Made by a program: the position numbers and the translations under genes | Origin: Actinophytocola sp. | Lineage (GTDB): Bacteria > Actinomycetota > Actinomycetes > Mycobacteriales > Pseudonocardiaceae | Reading direction: 5' to 3' | DNA: 62,824 bases | Assembly: GCF_009379765.1 (NCBI RefSeq) | Contig: NZ_WHTD01000028.1 | Location: forward strand, 1-62,824 | Notes under the pieces: model-generated | What the model saw: only the letters and a program-made list of their open reading frames with translations | Database searches by the model: none | Told to the model about the DNA's origin: nothing | Shown: positions 48,874 to 55,815 of the stretch, in pieces | How positions within the stretch are numbered: position 1 is the stretch's first letter | How the letters are laid out: each line of letters begins with the position of its first letter

Positions 48874-49653
48874 TCAGTCCAGGCGGAAACCGTAGGGCAG
48901 CTCGAGCCGGTGCGCCGCAAGGAGGTCCGCGTCGGCGAGCAGGTCGCGGGTCGGGCCGTCGGCGATCACCACGCCGTCGTCGATCAGGATGCTCCGGGGG
49001 CACAGCTGCAGCGCGTACGGCAGGTCGTGGGTCACCATCAACGTCGTGCGGCCCAGGGCCAGCAGCACCTCGGCCAGCTCGCGCCGGGCCACCGGCTCCA
49101 GGTTGGACGACGGCTCGTCGAGCACCAGGATCTCCGGGTCGCACGCCAGCACCGTGGCCAGCGCGACGCGCCTGCGCTGGCCGCCGGACAGGTGCAGCGG
49201 GGACCGGTCGATGTGCTCGAGCATCCCGACCGCGGCCAACGCCTCGTGCACCCGGGCGTCCAGGGCCGCGCCGGACAGGCCGAAGTTGGCCGGGCCGAAC
49301 GCCACGTCCTCCCCCACCGTCGGCATGAACAGCTGGTCGTCGGGGTCCTGGAAGACGATGCCGACCCGGCGCCGCACCTCGTGCAGCGTCGACTTCGCCA
49401 TCGGCAGGCCCGCCACCTCGATCCGCCCGGACCCGCCGGCCAGCACGCCGTTGAGGTGCAGCACCAACGTCGTCTTGCCCGCACCGTTCGGCCCGAGCAC
49501 CGCCACCCGCTCCCCCGGCCCGACCCGCAGGTCCAGCCCGTACAGCGCCTGGTGGCCGTCCGGGTAGGCGAACGCCAGCCGTTCCACCAGCAGCGCGGGC
49601 GGCGCCAGCGCTGCGGCCGCCGCCTCGGGTAATGACTCGCTCACGGCAGCCAT
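48874..49653 (-). CDS. cbiO: Cobalt/nickel ECF transporter ATPase
   Basis: A 259-residue ATPase: Walker A GPNGAGKTTLVLHLNG, Q-loop VFQDPDDQLFMPTVGEDVAF (typical of CbiO), signature LSGGQRRRVALATVLA, Walker B ILVLDEPSSNLEP, and MVTHDLPYALQLC. It energises the CbiM-CbiQ transporter. ATG 49653 is taken; GTG 49644, which shares 4 bases with the cbiQ stop, is an equally possible start. Last gene of the operon. Confidence 0.9.
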   Translation of the reverse strand: MAAVSESLPEAAAAALAPPALLVERLAFAYPDGHQALYGLDLRVGPGERVAVLGPNGAGKTTLVLHLNGVLAGGSGRIEVAGLPMAKSTLHEVRRRVGIVFQDPDDQLFMPTVGEDVAFGPANFGLSGAALDARVHEALAAVGMLEHIDRSPLHLSGGQRRRVALATVLACDPEILVLDEPSSNLEPVARRELAEVLLALGRTTLMVTHDLPYALQLCPRSILIDDGVVIADGPTRDLLADADLLAAHRLELPYGFRLD

Positions 49654-50405
49654 ACTGCCGCCCCCAGCACGGACGCGGTCACCAGCACCGGGAGCAGTCC
49701 GGTCAGCCACACCGAGGGCGCCGCCGGCGCGCCGTGGTCGGGCATCGTGCCGGTCCAGCCGCGCGACACCATCGCCAGGTGCACCCGCTCACCGCGCTCG
49801 TAGCTGCGGACGAACAACGCGCCGATCCCCCGCGCGGTAGCGCCGACCTGCCACAGGAACCGCGGGTCGTGGCCGCGGGAGATGCGCGCGGTGCGCATCC
49901 GCCTGGCCTCGGCCACGATCACCTCGAGGTAGCGCAGCATCAGCGTCGCGATCGTGGTCAGCACCGCGGGCACACGCAGCCGCTGCATGCCGACGATCAG
50001 CTCGCGCGGCGTGGTCGTGGCCGCGAGGGTCAGCGACGCCAGCACGCCGACCGTGCCCTTCGCGAGGATGTTCCAGCCGGCGAGCGCGCCCGGCTCGGAC
50101 AGGCTCAGCCCGAGGAAGGCGAACCGCGGGCCGCCACCCAGGAACGGCATCACGACCGCGATCACCACGAACGGCACCTCGATCACCGCGCGCTTGGCGA
50201 AGTGTCCGACCGGGACGGACGCGACCGCCCAGATCGCCAGCAGCAGCAGGAGGTACAGGCCGAACGCCCAGAACTCGGTGCGCGGTGTGGCCACCACGCA
50301 GATCACGCCGAGCAGTGCCGCAAGGATCTTCACCTGGGCCGGCAGCCGGTGCACCGGCGAGGTCCCCGGCCGGTGCAGCACGTGCGTGGCGTGCCCGCCG
50401 CTCAC
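49641..50405 (-). CDS. cbiQ: Cobalt/nickel ECF transporter transmembrane protein
   Basis: A 254-residue T component. The coupling region has the two Ala-Arg-Gly-type motifs as MRTARISRGHD and MVSRGWTG. Membrane segments include LAALLGVICVVATP and FGLYLLLLLAIWAVASVPVG. The GTG start overlaps the stop of mini-ORF A (GTGA), so translation passes through the tiny ORFs from the PDGLE gene. Confidence 0.88.
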   Translation of the reverse strand: MSGGHATHVLHRPGTSPVHRLPAQVKILAALLGVICVVATPRTEFWAFGLYLLLLLAIWAVASVPVGHFAKRAVIEVPFVVIAVVMPFLGGGPRFAFLGLSLSEPGALAGWNILAKGTVGVLASLTLAATTTPRELIVGMQRLRVPAVLTTIATLMLRYLEVIVAEARRMRTARISRGHDPRFLWQVGATARGIGALFVRSYERGERVHLAMVSRGWTGTMPDHGAPAAPSVWLTGLLPVLVTASVLGAAVWLP

Positions 50406-50479
50406 GACGCCCCCTCGCGGGCTCGGTCGAGCCGCTCGCGGTCGCCCTGTGACATTGGTTCGCTCGCAAGCTCGCTCAT
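50402..50479 (-). CDS. Mini-ORF A of the cbi operon (25 aa)
   Basis: MSELASEPMSQGDRERLDRA followed by REGAS and TGA. ATG overlaps the stop of mini-ORF B (ATGA) and the TGA overlaps the cbiQ start (GTGA). Same type as mini-ORF 1 after soxA. One of two tandem 74-bp units. Confidence 0.4.
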   Translation of the reverse strand: MSELASEPMSQGDRERLDRAREGAS

Positions 50480-50553
50480 GACGCCCCCTCGCGGGCTCGG
50501 TGCCGCCGCTCGCGGTCGCCCTGTGACATTGACTCGCTCGCCAGCTCGCTCAT
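50476..50553 (-). CDS. Mini-ORF B of the cbi operon (25 aa)
   Basis: MSELASESMSQGDRERRHRA followed by REGAS and TGA. ATG overlaps the stop of the PDGLE gene. The 74-bp spacing to mini-ORF A equals 26 codons minus 4 bases. The two peptides differ at four positions. Confidence 0.4.
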   Translation of the reverse strand: MSELASESMSQGDRERRHRAREGAS

Positions 50554-50924
50554 GTCCGGCCGCGCTCGGTCGGCTTGTCGGATCGCTTGCGCAGCAACCA
50601 GAACAGGCCGCCGGCGACGGCCAGCGTGGCCACCACGCCGAGCACGCCCGCGACGCCGGTGAGCCGGCCGTCGCCGCCGACGGCGTAGTCCGCGAGCGGG
50701 CTGCCCGACATGTCGTGCTCGCCGGCGTTCCGCGCGATGCAGTCCCCGCGCAGCTCCTCGCCCTGCGAAGTCTCGACCACCTCGCAGCCCTCGAGGGTGG
50801 CGGAGTCCAGTCCGTCCGGGTCGGAGTCGGCGAAGTAGGACAGCGCGCCCGCGATCACCAGCGCCGCGAGTGCGAACCCGGCGAAGAAGAGCCAGCTCCG
50901 GCCGCGCTTGGTCCCGGTCGTCAT
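50550..50924 (-). CDS. PDGLE-domain cobalt/nickel transport protein (CbiN-like)
   Basis: A 124-residue protein with two membrane helices (LFFAGFALAALVIAGALSYF; AGVLGVVATLAVAGGLFWLL) and DSDPDGLDSATLE, the PDGLE motif. It replaces CbiN as the small subunit of ECF metal transporters. ATGA overlap with cbiM upstream; two mini-ORFs separate it from cbiQ. Confidence 0.87.
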   Translation of the reverse strand: MTTGTKRGRSWLFFAGFALAALVIAGALSYFADSDPDGLDSATLEGCEVVETSQGEELRGDCIARNAGEHDMSGSPLADYAVGGDGRLTGVAGVLGVVATLAVAGGLFWLLRKRSDKPTERGRT

Positions 50925-51628
50925 GACGCCGTCCCCTGGGTGGTCGTGCGCACCGGCGCGTCCCGCAGCTCGAGCGGGCGCGCGGTGCCGCGCAGCAGGT
51001 ACACGAGGTCGGGCCGGGCGGCGGCGACCGCGGTGACGGTCAGCGCGGTGATCACGCCCTCGCCGGTGCCGATGAGGACGTGCAGGCCGATCATCGTGCC
51101 GGCCACGCCGCCGAGCGAGAACGCCGCGTCGCCGCCGATCGCGAACTCGAGCACGAACCCGAGCGAGGCGATGACGGTGTTGCACAGGGCGGCGACGAAC
51201 GCGACCGCGGCGAGGCCCGCCCGGCCGCGGGTGGCGAACCGGCGCAGCAGCAACGCGATGCCGAAGCCGGCGGCGGTGCCGATGAGCGCCATGTTGGTGA
51301 TGTTGGCGCCGAGCGCGGTGAGCCCGCCGTCGGCGAACACGAGTGCCTGCACGACGAGCACGATGCTCACGCACAGCGCGCCGACCCAGGGGCCGACGAG
51401 GATGGCTGCCAACGCGCCACCGAGCAGATGACCGCTCGCCCCCGGCAGGATCGGGAAGTTGATCATCTGGGTGGCGAAGACGAAGGCCGCGACGAGACCG
51501 GCCATCGGCGCGGTCCGGTCGTCGAGGTCGCGACGGGCGCAGACCAGGGCGACCGCTATGCCGATCACCGCGACGCCACCGAAGATCACCGAGGTGGGCG
51601 CGTTGATCAGGCCATCGCTCATGTGCAT
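50921..51628 (-). CDS. cbiM: Cobalt/nickel ECF transporter substrate-binding membrane subunit
   Basis: A 235-residue S component. The N terminus MHMSDGLINAPTS supplies the metal-binding amino terminus and His2. Conserved NFPILPGASGHLLGGALAAI and GTGEGVITALTV follow. An ATG at 51622 (MSDGL) or GTG at 51646 are alternative starts, but MHM keeps the metal ligand spacing. First gene of the operon. No cobalamin riboswitch fits in the 103 bases to the divergent AraC gene. Confidence 0.88.
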   Translation of the reverse strand: MHMSDGLINAPTSVIFGGVAVIGIAVALVCARRDLDDRTAPMAGLVAAFVFATQMINFPILPGASGHLLGGALAAILVGPWVGALCVSIVLVVQALVFADGGLTALGANITNMALIGTAAGFGIALLLRRFATRGRAGLAAVAFVAALCNTVIASLGFVLEFAIGGDAAFSLGGVAGTMIGLHVLIGTGEGVITALTVTAVAAARPDLVYLLRGTARPLELRDAPVRTTTQGTAS

Positions 51629-51690
51629 GGCTACTGAGTCGGACACGAGTCTCACACTAGTTTCCTTCGGAGCCCTATCGCCAGAGGATT

Positions 51691-51709
51691 GCAACAAACT
51701 CCTGGTTGC
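51691..51709. promoter_or_regulatory. Inverted repeat GCAAC-N9-GTTGC between cbiM and the AraC gene
   Basis: Lies 63 bases before the cbiM start and 22 bases before the AraC-type start. TTGCAA inside it resembles half-sites of nickel-responsive Nur regulators, but spacing differs from the consensus I know. Candidate operator for metal control. Confidence 0.35.
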
Positions 51710-51731
51710 GACGACGCCTACGATCAGGCGC

Positions 51732-52577
51732 GTGAGCACGGCGGTCCCCACCCTGACCTACGCCGAGCGCCGGCCGAGCGAGCCGGTGCGGACGCTGCTG
51801 ACCAGGGACTACCTCGGCTTCGCCCAACCGCCCGGCACCAGCGACCGGTGGCTCGCCACGCCGACCCCCACGGCGACCGTGATCGTCAACACGGGCGGCG
51901 CGTTCGGCGGCTACCCCCGCGCGTTCGCCACCGGGCTCACCGACACCCACGACGTGATCGAGCAGGTCGGCGCGATCGAGTGCGTCGACCTCAAGCTCAC
52001 GCCGCTGGGTGCCTACACGCTGCTCGGCGTTCCGATGGACGAGCTGACCGGCCGGGTCGTCGACCTCGCCGACGTGCTCGGCCCGGCCGGGCACCGGTTG
52101 ACCGAGCGGCTGGCGAACACCGCCGGGTGGGACGCGCGCTTCGCGGTGCTCGACGAGTTCCTGCTGCGCCGCGCCGAGGAGGGCCCGACGCCGGCACGCG
52201 AGGTCGCCTGGGCCTGGCGTCGGCTGGTCGAGTCCTGCGGAGTGCTGTCGATCGGCGAGCTGGCGCACGAGGTCGGCTGGAGCCGCCGGCACCTGGTGAC
52301 CCGGTTCCGCCAGCAGGTCGGGCTGCCACCGAAGACCGTCGCCCGGATCGTCCGGTTCGACGGGCTGCTGCGCCGGGTGGGTACCGCGGGCCGTGCGGCG
52401 TGGTCGCGGATCGCGACCGAGTGCGGGTACTACGACCAGGCGCACATGAACCGGGACTTCCGCGAGTTCGCCGGCACGACGCCGACGGCGTTCCTGGCGC
52501 GGCTGCCGGAGCGGATGGCGGAGCGGATGGCGGCGGAGGTCACATCCGTCCAATACACCTGGGTGCCGGCCGGATAG
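51732..52577 (+). CDS. AraC-family transcriptional regulator
   Basis: A 281-residue protein. The N-terminal half is a ligand-binding barrel-like region (LTYAERRPSEPVRTLLTRDY, TLLGVPMDELTGRVVDLADV). The C-terminal double HTH has LSIGELAHEVGWSRRHLVTR and ATECGYYDQAHMNRDFREFA, both typical. Divergent from cbiM but also 10 bases upstream of a VOC gene, so its target may be the latter. GTG start after the operator region. Confidence 0.85.
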   Translation: MSTAVPTLTYAERRPSEPVRTLLTRDYLGFAQPPGTSDRWLATPTPTATVIVNTGGAFGGYPRAFATGLTDTHDVIEQVGAIECVDLKLTPLGAYTLLGVPMDELTGRVVDLADVLGPAGHRLTERLANTAGWDARFAVLDEFLLRRAEEGPTPAREVAWAWRRLVESCGVLSIGELAHEVGWSRRHLVTRFRQQVGLPPKTVARIVRFDGLLRRVGTAGRAAWSRIATECGYYDQAHMNRDFREFAGTTPTAFLARLPERMAERMAAEVTSVQYTWVPAG

Positions 52578-52587
52578 CGTCGGCCGC

Positions 52588-52968
52588 ATGATCATTCCAG
52601 CGGTGCGTTACGACGATCCGGACAAGGCGGTGGCCTGGCTCGTCGAGGCGTTCGGCCTCACCGAGCACACCGTCTACCGCGACGAGCAGGGCAAGGTCGG
52701 CCACGCGGAGCTCCGCGCCGGCGACGACACGGTCATGGTCAGCGGCCCGCGCGACCCCGGCTGGCTGGGCGGCGCCGCGGCGAACCCGCTGGCGTCCCCG
52801 ATCAGCGTCTACGTCGTGGTCGACGACCCGCGGTCCCACTTCGACCGCGCGAAGGCCGCGGGCGCCGCGATCGTCCGCGACCTGGAGCACATGGACTACG
52901 GCTCACACGAGTACTCGGCCCGCGACCTCGAAGGCAACCTCTGGTCCTTCGGCACCTACCGCCCCTGA
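52588..52968 (+). CDS. VOC-family protein
   Basis: A 126-residue VOC protein (IIPAVRYDDPDKAVAWLVEA, SPISVYVVVDDPRSHFDRAK, SARDLEGNLWSFGTYRP). It looks like the DUF1428/glyoxalase-type group named for bleomycin resistance. 10 bases after the AraC gene and likely co-transcribed. Substrate unknown. Confidence 0.82.
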   Translation: MIIPAVRYDDPDKAVAWLVEAFGLTEHTVYRDEQGKVGHAELRAGDDTVMVSGPRDPGWLGGAAANPLASPISVYVVVDDPRSHFDRAKAAGAAIVRDLEHMDYGSHEYSARDLEGNLWSFGTYRP

Positions 52969-52978
52969 CCCCGCGGGG

Positions 52979-54130
52979 TCAGACGAAGGCGTTCAGGCCG
53001 GTCAGGGACCTGCCGATCAGGAGCTTCTGGACCTGGCTCGTGCCCTCGTACAGGGTCATGACCCGCGCGTCCCGCAGGATCTTGGCCACCGGGTACTCGT
53101 CGAGGTATCCGTAGCCGCCGTAGACCTGGATGGCGAGGTTGGCCGCGGCGACCGCGTTCTCGCTCGCGTGCAGCTTCGCCATCGAGGCCTCCGTCCGGAA
53201 CGGCAGGCCGCGGTCGATCAGGTCCGCCACCCGCCACACCAGCAACCTGGCCGCGTCGGTGCCGACCGCCATGTCGGCCAGCATCTGCTGCACCAGCTGG
53301 AAGCCCGCGATCGGCTTGCCGAACTGGTGGCGCTCCCCCGCGTACCGGGTCGAGGCCTCCAAGGCGGCTCGCGCGAGACCGACGCAGCCCGCGGCCACCG
53401 ACATGCGGCCCTTGTCCAGCGCGGCCATCGCGACCTTGAAGCCCTGGCCCGCCGCGCCGAGCACGGCCGAGGCGGGAACGCGGACGTCGGAGATGATCAG
53501 CTCGCCCGTCGACTGGCCGCGCAGACCGAGCTTGCCCTTGATCTCACGGTGCTCGAAACCCGGCGACGAGGTCGGCACGAGGAACGCCGTGACGCCACGC
53601 GGGCCCGGCTCGCCGGTGCGCGCGAACACCAGCGCCAGGTCCGCCCACGTCCCGTTGGTGATGAACATCTTCGAGCCGGACAGCACCCAGTCCGAACCGT
53701 CCCGGACGGCCTTGGTCGACAGGTTGCCCGCGTCGGAACCGGTGTCGGGTTCGGTGAGGCCGAAGCAGGCCAGCGACTCGCCGGAGCACAGCCCGGGCAA
53801 CCACGAGGACCGCTGGTCGGGCGTGCCGAAGGACAGGATCGTCTTGCCGACCAGCCCCAGCGACACCGACACGATGCCGCGGATGGCCGAGTCGCCGCGG
53901 CCGATCTCCTCCATCATCAGGCAGTACGCGAGGTGGTCGCCGCCCGACCCGCCGTACTCCTCGGGCACCGTCAGCCCGAGGAACCCGACCTCGCCCAGCT
54001 TCCCGACGATCGACCGGTCGACCTGCTCGGCCCGGTCCCAGTCACGGACGTTCGGCACGACCTCGCGGTCGACGAAGTCGCGCGCGAGGTCGCGCAGCGC
54101 CGCCTGCTCTTCGCTGAGGGACAGATCCAT
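52979..54130 (-). CDS. Acyl-CoA dehydrogenase
   Basis: A 383-residue flavoprotein. SLSEEQAALRDLARDFVDRE opens the helical domain; ACFGLTEPDTGSDAGNL and VLSGSKMFITNGTWADL are FAD/substrate motifs; the catalytic glutamate lies in the DARVMTLYEGTSQVQKLLIG segment. ATG 54142, four codons upstream, is also possible. A TetR-type palindrome sits 15 bases before the start. Short-chain or branched acyl-CoA is the probable substrate. Confidence 0.9.
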   Translation of the reverse strand: MDLSLSEEQAALRDLARDFVDREVVPNVRDWDRAEQVDRSIVGKLGEVGFLGLTVPEEYGGSGGDHLAYCLMMEEIGRGDSAIRGIVSVSLGLVGKTILSFGTPDQRSSWLPGLCSGESLACFGLTEPDTGSDAGNLSTKAVRDGSDWVLSGSKMFITNGTWADLALVFARTGEPGPRGVTAFLVPTSSPGFEHREIKGKLGLRGQSTGELIISDVRVPASAVLGAAGQGFKVAMAALDKGRMSVAAGCVGLARAALEASTRYAGERHQFGKPIAGFQLVQQMLADMAVGTDAARLLVWRVADLIDRGLPFRTEASMAKLHASENAVAAANLAIQVYGGYGYLDEYPVAKILRDARVMTLYEGTSQVQKLLIGRSLTGLNAFV

Positions 54131-54144
54131 GCCGGCGACCATAC

Positions 54145-54160
54145 CTAAGCGGACGCTTAG
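54145..54160. promoter_or_regulatory. TetR-type palindrome CTAAGCG-GA-CGCTTAG
   Basis: Seven-base perfect arms with a 2-base centre, 15 bases before the dehydrogenase start and overlapping the stop codon of the conservon GTPase gene. TetR repressors of fatty-acid genes bind sites of this kind. No TetR gene is present in the window. Confidence 0.5.
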
Positions 54161-54768
54161 CCGACACCCGCTCCGTGCACGGCGACCCACCGGTCCATCG
54201 AGTACTGCACCATGGTGATCAGCGTTTCCTTGACCGACTCGCGGTCCCGCGCGTCGCACGACACGATCGGCACGTGCTCGGAGATGGCGAGCGCGTCGCG
54301 GACCTCCTCGATGCCGTGGCTCTGCTGACCGTCGAAGCAGTTGAGGCCGATCACGTAGGGCAGCCCGCGGTCCTCGAAGAAGTCGATCGGCGAGAACGAG
54401 TCGGCGAGCCGCCTGGTGTCGGTGAGCACGACCGCGCCGATCGCGCCGCGGACCAGGTCGTCCCACATGAACCAGAACCGCTCCTGGCCCGGCGTGCCGA
54501 ACAGGTACAGCACCAGGTCGGAGTCCAGTGACACGCGGCCGAAGTCCATCGCCACGGTGGTGGTGGACTTGGTCGGCGTCGCGTCGAGGTTGTCGATGTC
54601 CGCACTCGCCTCGGTCATCACCGCCTCGGTGGTGAGCGGCGTGATCTCGGAGACCGAGCCGACGAACGTGGTCTTGCCCGCGCCGAATCCGCCCCCGACG
54701 ACGATCTTCACCGATGTCATCGAGGGGACCGGCGTCTCGCCAGAGGCCCTAAAGCCGACGGAGTCCAC
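54157..54768 (-). CDS. cvnD: Conservon GTPase (CvnD type)
   Basis: A 203-residue small GTPase. P-loop VVGGGFGAGKTTFVGSVSEI, switch region LFGTPGQERFWFMWDD and NCFDG as NKxD-like specificity loop. Conservons pair this GTPase with CvnA-C in a membrane complex similar to a G-protein system. It overlaps cvnC by 20 bases. An internal ATG at 54720 is an alternative start. Confidence 0.9.
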   Translation of the reverse strand: MDSVGFRASGETPVPSMTSVKIVVGGGFGAGKTTFVGSVSEITPLTTEAVMTEASADIDNLDATPTKSTTTVAMDFGRVSLDSDLVLYLFGTPGQERFWFMWDDLVRGAIGAVVLTDTRRLADSFSPIDFFEDRGLPYVIGLNCFDGQQSHGIEEVRDALAISEHVPIVSCDARDRESVKETLITMVQYSMDRWVAVHGAGVG

Positions 54769-55381
54769 TCAAAACCCTTTCCATCAACATGAGGTGTGCC
54801 TTGTTGGCCCCACCGGTAGCCGTCTTGTGCACGATGACGAGGCCGAGGCCGGCCATGTCGCCCAGCAGCACCTTGGCCACGCCGAGTGGCACGTGCAGCA
54901 GGGTGGCCACCTCGGCGACCGATCGTGGTTCGGCGCACAGCTCCGCCACGGAGCGGTGCTCGGTATGGGTCAAGGCCCCGATGTCCTCACCGAGCTCACT
55001 GGTGGTGACGAGGGCCTCGATCCGCATGTCCATCGCGGACTTCGTGCGGCCGCGCGTCCACGCGTACGGGCGCACGATCGCCGCGTCCGCCGCGTCGGCG
55101 AGGTCCGCCTCCACGGTGTCCAGCTGCCACTCCGGCCGGGCGGGCCGGGGTTGCGGGTAGGGCCAGTCGATCCGCTTGACGATCTCGTGGCTCGCTATCG
55201 GTGCCGTGTGGACGTCCGGTGTGGACGGTGCCGGCTCCGGCGGCGGGAGGTCCGCCTTGTTCTTGCGTCTGCGCCGGCCGCCGCCGAGCGTGAAACCGTT
55301 GAACACGTCGGCGAACGTCTGCTCCGGCCCTGGGTCGGGCTCGGCAGGCGGCCTGCCGAGGTAGTCGGGTCCGGGGTTCAC
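54749..55381 (-). CDS. cvnC: Conservon DUF742 protein (CvnC type)
   Basis: A 210-residue DUF742 protein. Conserved winged-helix part RPYAWTRGRTKSAMDMRIEA, HTEHRSVAELCAEPRSVAEV, LHVPLGVAKVLLGDMAGLGL. The N-terminal third is low-complexity and proline-rich. ATGA overlap with cvnB, 20-base overlap with cvnD. Confidence 0.9.
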   Translation of the reverse strand: MNPGPDYLGRPPAEPDPGPEQTFADVFNGFTLGGGRRRRKNKADLPPPEPAPSTPDVHTAPIASHEIVKRIDWPYPQPRPARPEWQLDTVEADLADAADAAIVRPYAWTRGRTKSAMDMRIEALVTTSELGEDIGALTHTEHRSVAELCAEPRSVAEVATLLHVPLGVAKVLLGDMAGLGLVIVHKTATGGANKAHLMLMERVLSGLRRL

Positions 55382-55815
55382 GCCGGCTGCCCAACCATCC
55401 TCCCGCTGGCGCCCTGGAGCTGGGCCCGAAGCTCAGGGGTGAGGATCTGACCGACGCGGTCGACCAGCAGCGTCATCTCGTACGCCACCTGGCCGATGTC
55501 ACAGACCGGCGCGGCGAGCACGGCCAGGGAGGACCCGTCGCTGATGGCCATCAGCAACATGATGCCGCCCTGCATCTCGACGATCGTCTCCTTGACGCCG
55601 CCTGCCTCGAAGCACCGGGCGGCGCCCTGGGTGAGGCTGACGAGACCGGAGGCGACCGCCGCCAGCTGGTCGGCACGGTCCAGCGGCAGCCTGGCCGACG
55701 CGGTGAGCAGGAGGCCGTCGGCGGACACCACGACGGCGTGCGCCACTCCGGTGACCCGCTCGGCGAAGTCGTTGACCAACCACCCGAACTGACTGGGTTG
55801 GGAGTGCGGGTTCAT
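55378..55815 (-). CDS. cvnB: Conservon roadblock/LC7 protein (CvnB type)
   Basis: A 145-residue roadblock-domain protein (FGWLVNDFAERVTGVAHAVV, TASARLPLDRADQLAAVASG, DGSSLAVLAAPVCDIGQVAY). Such proteins regulate the GTPase. ATGA overlaps on both sides. Confidence 0.92.
   Translation of the reverse strand: MNPHSQPSQFGWLVNDFAERVTGVAHAVVVSADGLLLTASARLPLDRADQLAAVASGLVSLTQGAARCFEAGGVKETIVEMQGGIMLLMAISDGSSLAVLAAPVCDIGQVAYEMTLLVDRVGQILTPELRAQLQGASGRMVGQPA

Noticed and set aside
51629..51731. Cobalamin riboswitch before cbiM
   Set aside because: Only 103 bases are available and no B12-box or conserved stems are visible.
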